DNA of 64,000 nucleotides, taken from Paludibacteraceae bacterium (GTDB lineage Bacteria; Bacteroidota; Bacteroidia; Bacteroidales; Paludibacteraceae). Where the stretch lies: positions 1 to 64,000 of the forward strand of contig JAKSLB010000007.1 in NCBI GenBank assembly GCA_024401435.1, read 5' to 3'. Within the stretch, counting starts at the first letter, position 1. Every line of letters begins with the position of its first letter. The notes beneath the pieces were generated by a model that saw nothing but the letters and a program-made list of their open reading frames with translations, was not told the DNA's origin and searched no databases. Of this stretch, positions 7,135-14,475 are shown in pieces. A program made the translations under genes and the position numbers.

Positions 7135-7177
7135 TGGAAAAGAATTTTCAATAACCCTAAAAAAGAAGGTACAAAAA

Positions 7178-7324
7178 ATGGCAAAGTATGTCAATGAATA
7201 TGATTGGGAACACGATGTGGTAGACCATCCAGAAACCAAGAAGGCTTGCCACCGCTATCGTGTGTGGGATAGAAAGACTGGGAAGTTGCTTGAAACCAAG
7301 TATTTTCCTGGCTACTTGAAGTAA
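7178..7324 (+). CDS. Small basic protein, 48 aa
   Basis: ATG at 7178 with an AAGAAGG binding site, stop TAA at 7322-7324. The sequence begins MAKYVNEYDWEHD and ends FPGYLK, rich in Lys, His, Trp and Tyr. A clear promoter sits 44 bases upstream and tRNA-Tyr starts ten bases downstream. Compact and probably expressed early; no recognised family. Confidence 0.6.
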   Translation: MAKYVNEYDWEHDVVDHPETKKACHRYRVWDRKTGKLLETKYFPGYLK

Positions 7325-7333
7325 GAAATTCAA

Positions 7334-7417
7334 GGACAGGTTTGCGAGTGGTTAAAGCATGCAGTCTGTAAAACTGCCCCTCTATGAGGTTCGTAGGTTC
7401 AAATCCTACCCTGTCCA
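7334..7417 (+). tRNA. tRNA-Tyr (GUA)
   Basis: 84-base class II tRNA: acceptor GGACAGG/CCTGTCC, anticodon stem GCAGT/ACTGC with CTGTAAA loop, long variable arm CCTC-TAT-GAGG, T-arm with loop TTCAAAT, discriminator A. Confidence 0.95.
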
Positions 7418-7470
7418 TAAATGGTAGATAGAATTCTTTAAATAACTGGGCAAACCGTCCGTAGCCATAA

Positions 7471-7596
7471 ACTTTGAGATTAAGCAACTAGGTTAAGCAA
7501 TCCTCTGGTATGATTAAGTTTCATATGGGGATGTCCCATTAGGGGCTATCGTAGGGTGACAATTCCTTTTAGGACAATTCCCTTCAATCTCAAAGT
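7471..7596 (+). ncRNA. Candidate structured RNA A (126 nt)
   Basis: No reading frame. Closed by a perfect 11-bp stem ACTTTGAGATT (7471-7481)/AATCTCAAAGT (7586-7596). Inside are GGGATGTCCC hairpin material and a repeated GGNNACAATTCC (about 7556 and 7572). Not tmRNA, RNase P RNA or a tRNA by any feature I can see. Confidence 0.5.
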
Positions 7597-7646
7597 GTGC
7601 GTTTAAAAAATTGGTCACTGAATAGTGAATCGTAAACCTTCAAAGC

Positions 7647-7829
7647 CTATGTCCACATTGTAAACGAAGCAACATAGTCTTACTTAATACTAGTTAAACC
7701 AAGAAAGACAAGATGTTGTTGTAGTTAGTGGTTATGCTCACTTATGAAGTCCACAAAGTTTTAGATATGTCAGAAATGTTTGAAACGGAATCGTAGTGTG
7801 GTTGTGCCTGAATAAGGAGTTGGACATAG
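7647..7829 (+). ncRNA. Candidate structured RNA B (183 nt)
   Basis: No reading frame. Closed by CTATGTCCA (7647-7655) and TGGACATAG (7821-7829), with the terminator at 7851 just behind. It is probably made from the same transcript as tRNA-Tyr and RNA A. Confidence 0.5.
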
Positions 7830-7850
7830 TTATTCCAACAATTTTAAAAG

Positions 7851-7877
7851 AGGATGTCCTTTTTAGGGCATCCTTTT
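7851..7877 (+). terminator. Rho-independent terminator
   Basis: AGGATGTCCT and AGGGCATCCT form the stem, followed by a T-run. It ends the tRNA-Tyr/RNA A/RNA B unit. Confidence 0.85.
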
Positions 7878-7943
7878 TTATATTTAATTATATGAAAGGT
7901 TCTACATTTGAAACGGAAAATACCATTTTTTGTTAAAAATTGG

Positions 7944-7972
7944 TTGACAAATAAAAAATAATTATATATATA
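7944..7972 (+). promoter_or_regulatory. Promoter TTGACA-17-TATATA for tRNA-Thr
   Basis: TTGACA 7944-7949, 17-base spacer, TATATA 7967-7972; the tRNA begins 16 bases downstream. Confidence 0.75.
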
Positions 7973-7987
7973 TATATTTTAAGTAAA

Positions 7988-8062
7988 GCCTTTGTAGCTC
8001 AACTGGTAGAGAGCAACTGATTTGTAATCAGTAGGTTAGCGGTTCAAGTCCGTTCATAGGCA
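7988..8062 (+). tRNA. tRNA-Thr (UGU)
   Basis: 75-base cloverleaf: acceptor GCCTTTG/CATAGGC (one T-T mismatch), anticodon stem ACTGA/TCAGT with loop TTTGTAA, T-loop TTCAAGT, discriminator A. Confidence 0.92.
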
Positions 8063-8081
8063 TTAAACTATTGATAACCAC

Positions 8082-8202
8082 ACATCATATTGGTCAAATA
8101 ACCATTTGAAATATAATGGTTCAGGTAGTGTTGAAAGACACGGAAATCGCCACATCCTGGTAATGAGTAGAGACCTTAATACGATGGTGCGTGATATGAT
8201 GT
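8082..8202 (+). ncRNA. Candidate structured RNA C (121 nt)
   Basis: No reading frame. Closed by ACATCATAT (8082-8090)/ATATGATGT (8194-8202) and followed by the terminator at 8221. It lies directly after tRNA-Thr, in the same transcript. Confidence 0.5.
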
Positions 8203-8220
8203 ACATTAAGTGAAGCGAAA

Positions 8221-8246
8221 GACCACCTAGTTAGGTGGTCTTTTTT
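8221..8246 (+). terminator. Rho-independent terminator
   Basis: GACCACCT/AGGTGGTC stem with a 4-base loop and six Ts. Confidence 0.9.
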
Positions 8247-8266
8247 CGTATTCCCATAAATAAGTT

Positions 8267-8482
8267 ATGAGAAAGATTACAACTATTATATTCACATTTG
8301 CAATAATAACTTGTCCATTGGTGTATAAGTATGAAAACGCACATCAATATACATATCGGTGCAAGAACTTTGATATCACATTGAAATTCCATTATGATGC
8401 CAAAGTACCTTGGAAGATTGAATGGAACACCATTACAAATTCCGTAGATTCAAAGACGGAAAGTTTGATTCAATACAAGTAA
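8267..8482 (+). CDS. Small secreted or membrane-anchored protein, 71 aa
   Basis: Lys/Arg at residues 2-3 and a hydrophobic stretch TTIIFTFAIITCPLVY (about 5-20) form a signal anchor or signal peptide. The remaining 50 residues are polar with one Cys and two Trp, and would lie in the periplasm. Flanked by terminators on both sides, it is a single-gene unit. Small phage proteins of this design often block superinfection, but no family is recognised. Confidence 0.6.
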   Translation: MRKITTIIFTFAIITCPLVYKYENAHQYTYRCKNFDITLKFHYDAKVPWKIEWNTITNSVDSKTESLIQYK

Positions 8483-8488
8483 AGAAAT

Positions 8489-8517
8489 CCCCTTGGTTAG
8501 AACCAAGGGGGTTATTT
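8489..8517. terminator. Bidirectional terminator between convergent genes
   Basis: CCCCTTGGTT/AACCAAGGGG stem with a two-base loop between the genes ending at 8482 (+) and 8518 (-). Confidence 0.8.
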
Positions 8518-9135
8518 TTAATCATTTTCTTTAATTATTCTCTTGTAATCTTCTACTATACCATTTTGAAGTTTTTCAATGAACTTGCACATATCATTGT
8601 ATTTTGAAGCATTTTCAAAGCAATCTTCAACACAAACATGTCGGTTTCCTCTACCAAGTATGAACAAGTCTTCACTAAATTCTTCTTCAAAATCTTCAAT
8701 AGCTTGATTACATAGGTCTTCATACAAGTCCTTGTCAAAGTCAACATCATTTGGCAAGTCCCAAATCAATCTTCTATCAGATAGTTCAAGTTTATCTTCA
8801 TAGAAATTGAAGTTTTCTGCTTTGAATCTTTCAAATATATCGGTTAGGTCTTTCTTAACCTTTTCCTCTTTTTCTTCATCAACAAAGACAAATTCTCCAT
8901 CAATCTCTTCAAGACCAGCATATTTACAAATATCTGAATCCTTACCAATATAGTATAGTTCTTCTGGATATTTAAGGAAATGGTTTAGGAAATCCTTTAA
9001 AGGATATTGGGTTTGAACCGCTTTATACAAGTCATCGGTATAAACCAATCCAATTAGACCATTATGGTATTCTTCTTCACAAAGGATTTTTGAAACCTTC
9101 GCAAATTCATTTTCCGTAAGTAAAATCTTTTTCAT
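8518..9135 (-). CDS. Protein with N-terminal cargo tag, 205 aa
   Basis: Residues 1-20 are MKKILLTENEFAKVSKILCE, the shared tag, ending in L-C-E. The remaining 185 residues are strongly acidic (Asp/Glu-rich) and helical, with no recognised domain. The start codon is two bases from the palindromic late box CTTATATATAAG shared with the terminase gene, so it is expressed late together with packaging functions. I infer an internal head or injected protein. Confidence 0.65.
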   Translation of the reverse strand: MKKILLTENEFAKVSKILCEEEYHNGLIGLVYTDDLYKAVQTQYPLKDFLNHFLKYPEELYYIGKDSDICKYAGLEEIDGEFVFVDEEKEEKVKKDLTDIFERFKAENFNFYEDKLELSDRRLIWDLPNDVDFDKDLYEDLCNQAIEDFEEEFSEDLFILGRGNRHVCVEDCFENASKYNDMCKFIEKLQNGIVEDYKRIIKEND

Positions 9136-9137
9136 AA

Positions 9138-9149
9138 CTTATATATAAG
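9138..9149. promoter_or_regulatory. Palindromic bidirectional late box CTTATATATAAG
   Basis: A perfect 12-base palindrome between the divergent tagged gene (ATG ends at 9135) and the terminase gene (ATG 9173). It can be read as a TATATATAA box in both directions. Confidence 0.6.
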
Positions 9150-9172
9150 GGAGAAAAAGAGAATATTGATAT

Positions 9173-10051
9173 ATGTTCATGGGTGATGAAAATCTGCGTG
9201 GAGCGGGTGAAAAGATATTGATGACTCCAGAACAAATGGAGATTTTGGTAAAATGTTCACAAGACATATTTGAATTTGTGAAATACTTCTATATATGTAC
9301 CCCAAAGGGTTTTGAACCAATGCCTTTGAGGGATTACCAAGAGAGAATGATTAGGGGATTGATGTGTGATATTCCAGAAAAGCCACATAGAATAGTTATG
9401 GTCGGTAGACAAGCTGGGAAGACCACAATTGCAACATTGATACTCACTTGGTGGGCTTTGTTCAACAAGGACAAATCCATCTTTATGCTTGCACAGGTTA
9501 AGGGTCAAGCATTGGAAGCATTGTCTAGAATTAGGGACGCTTATCAAAAGTTGCCTATGTGGATGCAACAAGGTGTTGTTAAGTGGTCTAGTGATACCAT
9601 TGAACTAGAAAATGGTTGCAAGTTGAGAGCATCCGCAAATGTCCGTGGTAAGACCATTGACTACCTTTTCATTGATGAATATGCCCATATTCCAAACAAG
9701 GAAGCCGAAGCATTTAACTCATCAACTCTACCAGCACTTGCTTCTAGACCAGATGCTAGAATGATTATAGTTTCAACCCCATTGGGAATGAACCATTTCT
9801 ACGATATGTGGCAAAAATCAATCAACAACCAAAACAACATTCTCCCTATCAAGATTCAATGGTATGACATACCTGGTCGTGATGAGGCATGGAAGAAACA
9901 AATGATTGCTCTTACTAGCGAAAAGCAGTTTGCACAAGAATTTGAATGCTTGGACGGAGATACAGAGGTTGAGGTATGTGATGACAATGGATTTGAAAAG
10001 AAAATGTCATTGAAAGAATTGTATGAACTTGAAATGATTCAAAATACATAA
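9173..10051 (+). CDS. Terminase large subunit ATPase half fused to a split-intein N-fragment, 292 aa
   Basis: Residues 1-258 match the ATPase domain of T4 gp17-type DNA-packaging motors: Walker A GRQAGKTT (78-85), Walker B YLFIDEY (164-170) and the coupling motif IIVSTPLGMNHFYDMW (198-213). The nuclease domain is absent. Instead, after AQEFE258 the sequence is CLDGDTEVEVCDDNGFEKKM and then SLKELYELEMIQNT, 34 residues to the stop. This starts with Cys and has the G-D-T-x-V intein block A, closely resembling the short N-inteins of atypically split TerL inteins such as AceL-TerL. The C-intein plus nuclease half must be encoded elsewhere; I do not find it in this window. Protein trans-splicing would restore the full terminase. 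Confidence 0.9.
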   Translation: MFMGDENLRGAGEKILMTPEQMEILVKCSQDIFEFVKYFYICTPKGFEPMPLRDYQERMIRGLMCDIPEKPHRIVMVGRQAGKTTIATLILTWWALFNKDKSIFMLAQVKGQALEALSRIRDAYQKLPMWMQQGVVKWSSDTIELENGCKLRASANVRGKTIDYLFIDEYAHIPNKEAEAFNSSTLPALASRPDARMIIVSTPLGMNHFYDMWQKSINNQNNILPIKIQWYDIPGRDEAWKKQMIALTSEKQFAQEFECLDGDTEVEVCDDNGFEKKMSLKELYELEMIQNT

Positions 10052-10069
10052 GTTAAAAGAGGATTTTTT

Positions 10070-11353
10070 ATGAGTACACCAATGAATATGTTCTTTAAGG
10101 ACGGAAATGACTATTTGTATGCATATTGTAGACACGATGGTAAAGACAATATGTTAAAGTTGAAGAATGCTAGTCTTTCTGACCTTAAATTTATCTACAA
10201 GGAAATCTACAAGCGTAAGGATGTAGATAATATTTGCGTTGATATGCTTAATGGTGAATTGGATGATGAAAATGGCGAAAATCACGGAGTTGTTTCCTTT
10301 GCAAAATGGATTAATGATGAAGGTGAGTTTTCAATCAAGGCATTCCGTGGCAACAAGGAAGTGATTACAAAGACTCCAGATGAAATGTGGGACTATATCA
10401 CCAATGTTACTGGTGAAAAACCTTCAGATTGGGGTGGATATAGTGTATATGTTGACTTTGATAGAGAAAAGGTTGGCATTACCGATGAAGTCCATAAAGC
10501 ACCAAAGTTCACCAACATGAAGTCAAAGGATTCCTATGGTAGATACGATTCTACCGAATATGACCCAGAAAGGGGTTATGAGTATTACAAGAATGGTAAG
10601 ATTAAGAAGTTCCCAGATTATGAAGACCACTTCTCAAAGATGGGGTTGAAGGGTCAGTTTGAATATGGTGATGAAGGTATGGAAGAATCCACCAAGACCT
10701 ATGAAGTCCTAATGACCGAGGAAGAATACCGCAAGGTTTGTAACATCCTAGATGAAGGTTATAGAGCGGATACATTAGATATGTATGAATCCATTAAGGA
10801 TTATTATACAAGAAATGGCGAATTCAATATGGAATCATTCATTGATGACTGCTATCTTACATTCTCAAATACAAGATACCTATATGATATGGCTATGAAT
10901 AGTCCAAGGGTAAAGAGCCATAGTGTAGCATTTGAATCCGCAATTGAAAATATCAATACATCTTTCACATTCAAGATTGACCACATCAAGTTGAAGAATT
11001 TCTTCAAGTACATCGGTACTGATTACAAGGTTGCACTAGCACCCCTAGTCAAGATGATTGATGATGATAGAAATGAAGTGTTTGGTCAAAAGAAACCTCT
11101 AACCGAGGCTATGATTCCTTCCATCAAGAAGAAGTTCATTGATGCTATCGTAAAGAGATATGGTGATACCATAGATGGTGTTAGTGAAGCAAAGGGCATC
11201 TTCAAGGGTGCATATGACAATATGAAGTATGATATGCAAAATGGTTGTTCTCTTTGGAGGGCTTGTGAAAATGCCCTTTCAGAAATGGGACTTGATATGG
11301 ACTATATGGAAGACTTGGCTCAAATCGCACCATCCGTAAAGAGAAAATGGTAG
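10070..11353 (+). CDS. Two-part protein with an internal cargo tag, 427 aa
   Basis: Residues 1-205 form an acidic, Tyr-rich domain of unknown function. Residues 209-229 read KTYEVLMTEEEYRKVCNILDE followed by Gly, the same segment seen at the N-terminus of other proteins, here internal. Residues 230-427 form a helical domain, also unrecognised. If the prohead protease cuts after Glu229, the C-terminal domain would be released inside the head. It follows the split terminase by 18 bases with an AGAGGA binding site, so both are likely co-transcribed. It occupies the place where the terminase nuclease half would normally be, but shows no nuclease motif and no C-intein. Confidence 0.65.
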   Translation: MSTPMNMFFKDGNDYLYAYCRHDGKDNMLKLKNASLSDLKFIYKEIYKRKDVDNICVDMLNGELDDENGENHGVVSFAKWINDEGEFSIKAFRGNKEVITKTPDEMWDYITNVTGEKPSDWGGYSVYVDFDREKVGITDEVHKAPKFTNMKSKDSYGRYDSTEYDPERGYEYYKNGKIKKFPDYEDHFSKMGLKGQFEYGDEGMEESTKTYEVLMTEEEYRKVCNILDEGYRADTLDMYESIKDYYTRNGEFNMESFIDDCYLTFSNTRYLYDMAMNSPRVKSHSVAFESAIENINTSFTFKIDHIKLKNFFKYIGTDYKVALAPLVKMIDDDRNEVFGQKKPLTEAMIPSIKKKFIDAIVKRYGDTIDGVSEAKGIFKGAYDNMKYDMQNGCSLWRACENALSEMGLDMDYMEDLAQIAPSVKRKW

Positions 11354-11374
11354 TTCTTGATTAAACTAAATTAG

Positions 11375-11404
11375 AAAAACCCACTCAATTGAGTGGGTTT
11401 TTTT
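11375..11404. terminator. Bidirectional terminator
   Basis: AAAACCCACTC/GAGTGGGTTTT stem between the convergent genes ending at 11353 and 11423. Confidence 0.85.
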
Positions 11405-11422
11405 CATTATATAAACATTTTT

Positions 11423-11815
11423 TTAAAGACTCATTTTTCCATCGGCATAGTCAATCATTCTATCGGTATCACCATTCAAAATATTTTCTGGGAAATCGTA
11501 GCTTCTAAATCCAAATTCACCAAGGTATTCAAATATGTCATTGCAAACGCTATCCATATCATCATAGTCACTCAAATTGAATTCACCGCCAAAGTCATTT
11601 TCAACTATAATGGTAACTATGTCATTCTTCACATCAATTTGAATATCTTCATCGGTAAGGTAGCAATAATAATTGTCATCATACTTGAAGAATCTATGCT
11701 TATCATCAAAGCCTACAAATTCACAAAACGCCTTTGTAAAGTCTAGGTTCTTGTTTTCACGCAAGATTCTCTTTACAAGTCTATATTCATTTTCAGTTAA
11801 TAGTATAGTCTTCAT
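11423..11815 (-). CDS. Protein with N-terminal cargo tag, 130 aa
   Basis: Starts MKTILLTENEYRLVKRILRE, the shared tag ending in L-R-E. The ATG at 11815 has an AAAGGAG binding site seven bases upstream, which decides the start over the earlier in-frame ATG. The body is acidic with many Asp/Phe/Tyr and no recognised domain. It lies next to the prohead protease, divergently oriented. Confidence 0.65.
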   Translation of the reverse strand: MKTILLTENEYRLVKRILRENKNLDFTKAFCEFVGFDDKHRFFKYDDNYYCYLTDEDIQIDVKNDIVTIIVENDFGGEFNLSDYDDMDSVCNDIFEYLGEFGFRSYDFPENILNGDTDRMIDYADGKMSL

Positions 11816-11870
11816 AATATGCTCCTTTGGTGTCATTTATGCCAAAAATGTATGGATATGCCACCTTACA

Positions 11871-11880
11871 TTATATATAA
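11871..11880 (+). promoter_or_regulatory. Late box TTATATATAA for prohead protease
   Basis: Ends three bases before the ATG at 11884; no ribosome binding site can fit between. Confidence 0.6.
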
Positions 11881-11883
11881 GGT

Positions 11884-12687
11884 ATGAATAAGCTACTCAA
11901 CGAACAATTTATTGAAAAGACCGACATTTTGAAGGAATCTACCGAAAATGGTGTAAGACTATACCTTTCTGGTGTATTCCTTGGTGCTGAAAAGAAGAAT
12001 CGTAACCAAAGAACATATCCAAGAAACATTATTGAAAGAGAAGTTAAAAATTTCCAATCCTTGATTGAATCTTGTGAGGCTCTTTCAGAACTTAACCACC
12101 CAGATGTTGCCGAAATCAACCCTGATAGAGCTGCTTGCCTTATCAAGGAACTAAAGATGGATGGCAATTTCGCAATCGGTAAGGCTCTTGTTCTTTCTAC
12201 CCCTTGTGGAAAGATTGTAGAATCCCTAGTGAACGATGGTTGTAGACTTGGTATGAGTTCAAGAGGTGTAGGTGACTTGGAAGCAGGCGGTGTTGTTGCC
12301 GAAAATTATCATATGATTACCATTGACACCGTTTATTGCCCTTCTTGCCCAGATGCATATATGAATGCGGTCAATGAAGCAACCCAATGGGTTCTAAATG
12401 AATCAACTGGTCTATATATTGAAAGAAAGTGCTCCAATAGAAACCTTGCTTCCATTGATGACCTCAAGACCAACATTGACATTGTAGCACCTTCAAATGT
12501 AAACTTCAACGAAGAAATGCTTTCTCAATTTGAAATCCGTGACTTGAAGATTGAATCCCTTTCCAAGGAACTTGAAGACCTCAAGAAGCATATTGATGAA
12601 ACCTTCAATAGTTTCAAGAAGTCCGTTGATGAAGGTGGCTCAAAGGCTATCTCTGACGCATTTACCAAGTTCATCAAGGCACTATAA
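11884..12687 (+). CDS. Prohead core protease, T4 gp21-like, 267 aa
   Basis: Serine protease that matures the prohead by cutting scaffold and internal proteins after L/I-x-E. The characteristic blocks are NQRTYPRNI (41-49), LNHPD with the catalytic His72, and RLGMSSRGVG with the catalytic Ser at 125/126. The N-terminus itself carries candidate self-cleavage sites (LLNE, FIE, LKE). The C-terminal 60 residues are a helical coiled-coil tail, likely the scaffold-interacting, self-removed part. It is flanked by tagged cargo proteins on both sides (11815 minus, 13134 plus). It acts inside the procapsid. Confidence 0.9.
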   Translation: MNKLLNEQFIEKTDILKESTENGVRLYLSGVFLGAEKKNRNQRTYPRNIIEREVKNFQSLIESCEALSELNHPDVAEINPDRAACLIKELKMDGNFAIGKALVLSTPCGKIVESLVNDGCRLGMSSRGVGDLEAGGVVAENYHMITIDTVYCPSCPDAYMNAVNEATQWVLNESTGLYIERKCSNRNLASIDDLKTNIDIVAPSNVNFNEEMLSQFEIRDLKIESLSKELEDLKKHIDETFNSFKKSVDEGGSKAISDAFTKFIKAL

Positions 12688-12752
12688 TGAATACATTGTT
12701 CATAGTTTCATTTCTAGTGCTTTCAATATTGAATGAACTTATTGATGAATGA
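12687..12752 (+). CDS. Candidate 21-aa hydrophobic peptide
   Basis: Its ATG overlaps the protease stop codon (TAATG), which favours translational coupling. The sequence MNTLFIVSFLVLSILNELID is almost entirely hydrophobic and could span a membrane once. Too short to be certain; it may be chance. Confidence 0.3.
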   Translation: MNTLFIVSFLVLSILNELIDE

Positions 12753-12755
12753 CTT

Positions 12756-12783
12756 AAAAAGACCCTCAATAGAGGGTCTTTCT
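12756..12783. terminator. Bidirectional terminator
   Basis: AAAGACCCTC/GAGGGTCTTT stem between convergent genes. Confidence 0.85.
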
Positions 12784-13020
12784 TTATGCTTCCATACACT
12801 TCATTTCAATTTCTTTCTTGTCACAATTGCTAAACATCAAGCAATTAGCCTTTGAAGTCCAAAATTCAAACCTTGTTCGGTTATCGTAGTCTTTACAATT
12901 GCTCAATGCGTTGAATTCTTGCATCATCTTGTCATAGTTGCGGTATACCGCCAACACATGATGTTCATTCTTTGAATTGCGATGCTGAATTGTGTTTGTG
13001 ATGATATAGTATCTTTTCAT
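12784..13020 (-). CDS. Small hypothetical protein, 78 aa
   Basis: Starts MKRYYIITNTIQHRNSKNEH at 13020 with an AAGGAG binding site and a canonical TTGACA-17-TATATT promoter 28 bases further upstream, so it is an early or host-type unit rather than a late one. It has a compact alpha/beta pattern with four Cys in the second half (NCKDYD, ANCLMFSNC, MKCMEA). No family recognised. Confidence 0.65.
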   Translation of the reverse strand: MKRYYIITNTIQHRNSKNEHHVLAVYRNYDKMMQEFNALSNCKDYDNRTRFEFWTSKANCLMFSNCDKKEIEMKCMEA

Positions 13021-13047
13021 TTTAATCTCCTTGTGTTTTATACAATC

Positions 13048-13076
13048 AATATACAAAATTATATAAGAGTTGTCAA
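13048..13076 (-). promoter_or_regulatory. Promoter TTGACA-17-TATATT (minus strand)
   Basis: Read on the minus strand: TTGACA (13076-13071), 17 bases containing TTATATAATTTT, then TATATT (13053-13048). The spacer is nearly identical to those at 24450, 36438 and 59339. Confidence 0.85.
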
Positions 13077-13133
13077 TGGGTGTGGAGATTTTTTGAAAAA
13101 ATCATATATAATATATCAAAAAAGGATTTTAAA

Positions 13134-14012
13134 ATGAAGAAGGTACTTCTTACTGAAAATGAATATAGAAAGGTTTGTCATATTTTGAATGAAGCATCCG
13201 CTAATGGTAAAGCAAGAAATGGCGGTGTAAAGACCCTTAATAAGTCATTTTTCACATTTGACACCACTTTTCGTGATTTTGCACAAGACTTGAACTCTCG
13301 CATTGGCACTATGAAGGAATTCGGTGTTGCTGCCGAAGAAGTTGATAAGGCTCAAGCAATGTTGAATGATGTACAAAAGGCTATCAATGAAACCAATGTT
13401 GAAATTGCCGATTCTTTCGCATATTGCAAGCAGAATGACCAACTTGAATATCACAAGGGAAATATGGATTTCATCACCAATACAATGAAGAAAATCTATG
13501 ATTTCGTTAGAGGTCATAAGGAATCTTGTAAGTGGTCTAATCAAATTCTATCTTCCGCTTTCATTCTTGGTAAGAGGGGTGATAGAGAATTTGATAAGGT
13601 TGTTGATAGTGATGGCAAGACATATACCAAGAGAATTGTCCTTGATGTGAATGAAACAAAGCCATCCATTTCCGCAACTGAATATTGCAAGATTGTTACC
13701 GAAGTTCTAAAGGACAACCAAGACCTTCTAGATAAGATTAATGAAAAGAAGGAACAGCTACTAGCTTCCAAGCCAAATACAATTAAGGCTGAATTGAAGA
13801 ATGTATTTGTACCTGAATCTCATAAGTTTAATGTCAACGAAGGCTTTGGTGATTTTGTCAAGGGCGTAGGCAATAAGATTTCTTCAACATTTAAGGCTAT
13901 CAAGAATTGGTTGTTTGGTGTTGAAGATACAGTTGAACTAGAAAATGAGATTTGCGACCTTATTGAAGAATACGCAATGAATGTAAAGTCTGGTATTGAA
14001 GAATACGCATAA
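13134..14012 (+). CDS. Protein with N-terminal cargo tag, 292 aa
   Basis: Residues 1-20 are MKKVLLTENEYRKVCHILNE, the best match to the tag consensus, followed by Ala-Ser as a plausible mature N-terminus. The body is a long helical protein without recognised domain and ends in an acidic segment (ICDLIEEYAMNVKSGIEEYA). Start ATG at 13134 has AAAGGA upstream and an ATATATAATATATC late-like box before that. It is placed just downstream of the prohead protease, where T4-type phages keep scaffold and core genes. Confidence 0.65.
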   Translation: MKKVLLTENEYRKVCHILNEASANGKARNGGVKTLNKSFFTFDTTFRDFAQDLNSRIGTMKEFGVAAEEVDKAQAMLNDVQKAINETNVEIADSFAYCKQNDQLEYHKGNMDFITNTMKKIYDFVRGHKESCKWSNQILSSAFILGKRGDREFDKVVDSDGKTYTKRIVLDVNETKPSISATEYCKIVTEVLKDNQDLLDKINEKKEQLLASKPNTIKAELKNVFVPESHKFNVNEGFGDFVKGVGNKISSTFKAIKNWLFGVEDTVELENEICDLIEEYAMNVKSGIEEYA

Positions 14013-14040
14013 ACCTAAATAGGTTATGAAAAAAATGAAA

Positions 14041-14067
14041 GGGTGTGGTTCATACCACATCCTTTTT
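14041..14067 (+). terminator. Terminator
   Basis: GGGTGTGGT/ACCACATCC stem plus T-run. It overlaps the 3' end of the convergent gene ending at 14050. Confidence 0.8.
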
Positions 14068-14409
14068 ATTTAATTTATTTAATTTATTCAATGTATCAAT
14101 CATTTTGTTTCTTTTTGATTCCCAACTTCTTTTTTGTAGTTGTCTTAACCTATCTCCTATTGTATCCATTATGAAATCAACCAGTTTAGCATTTGTTTTG
14201 AAGTCATTTTCAGTGAACTTCACCATTGTACTATTACTTCCTATGCCCTTTACAACATAGATTACTTTATCAATGATTATGTATCTAAACAATTCAAATT
14301 CTTCATCATCAAAAACGACATAGCCAAAGAACGGAATGTTAAACTTGCTATGTATCCTATATTGGATGTTTGGATATTCTTTCAATATGTTTTTAACGAT
14401 TTCTTCCAT
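14050..14409 (-). CDS. Hypothetical protein, 119 aa
   Basis: Start ATG at 14409 (MEEIVKNILKEYPNIQ). Small alpha/beta protein ending in a Lys/Arg/Asn-rich helix (RSWESKRNKMIDTLNKLNKLNK). No recognised domain. It lies downstream of the tail-tube gene, separated from it by a terminator. Confidence 0.55.
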   Translation of the reverse strand: MEEIVKNILKEYPNIQYRIHSKFNIPFFGYVVFDDEEFELFRYIIIDKVIYVVKGIGSNSTMVKFTENDFKTNAKLVDFIMDTIGDRLRQLQKRSWESKRNKMIDTLNKLNKLNKKDVV

Positions 14410-14422
14410 AAAAACCAAATAT

Positions 14423-14449
14423 AAAAACACTCCCCATTTCTAGGGAGTG
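14423..14449 (-). terminator. Terminator after tail tube gene
   Basis: On the minus strand: CACTCCC/GGGAGTG stem followed by TTTTTAT. Confidence 0.8.
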
Positions 14450-14475
14450 CATTTTTGTAAATTTAAGTTTACCTA

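Noticed and set aside
7418..7830. tmRNA or RNase P RNA
   Set aside because: No alanine tRNA-like ends, no tag reading frame and no P4-type conserved sequence.
7892..7935. 14-codon frame after the terminator at 7851
   Set aside because: Too short, no conservation signal, followed at once by the tRNA-Thr promoter.
10070..11353. Possibility that this gene is the missing C-intein plus terminase nuclease
   Set aside because: No His-Asn junction, no intein C-terminal blocks and no D-x-x-x-G nuclease motif; it carries the cargo tag instead.
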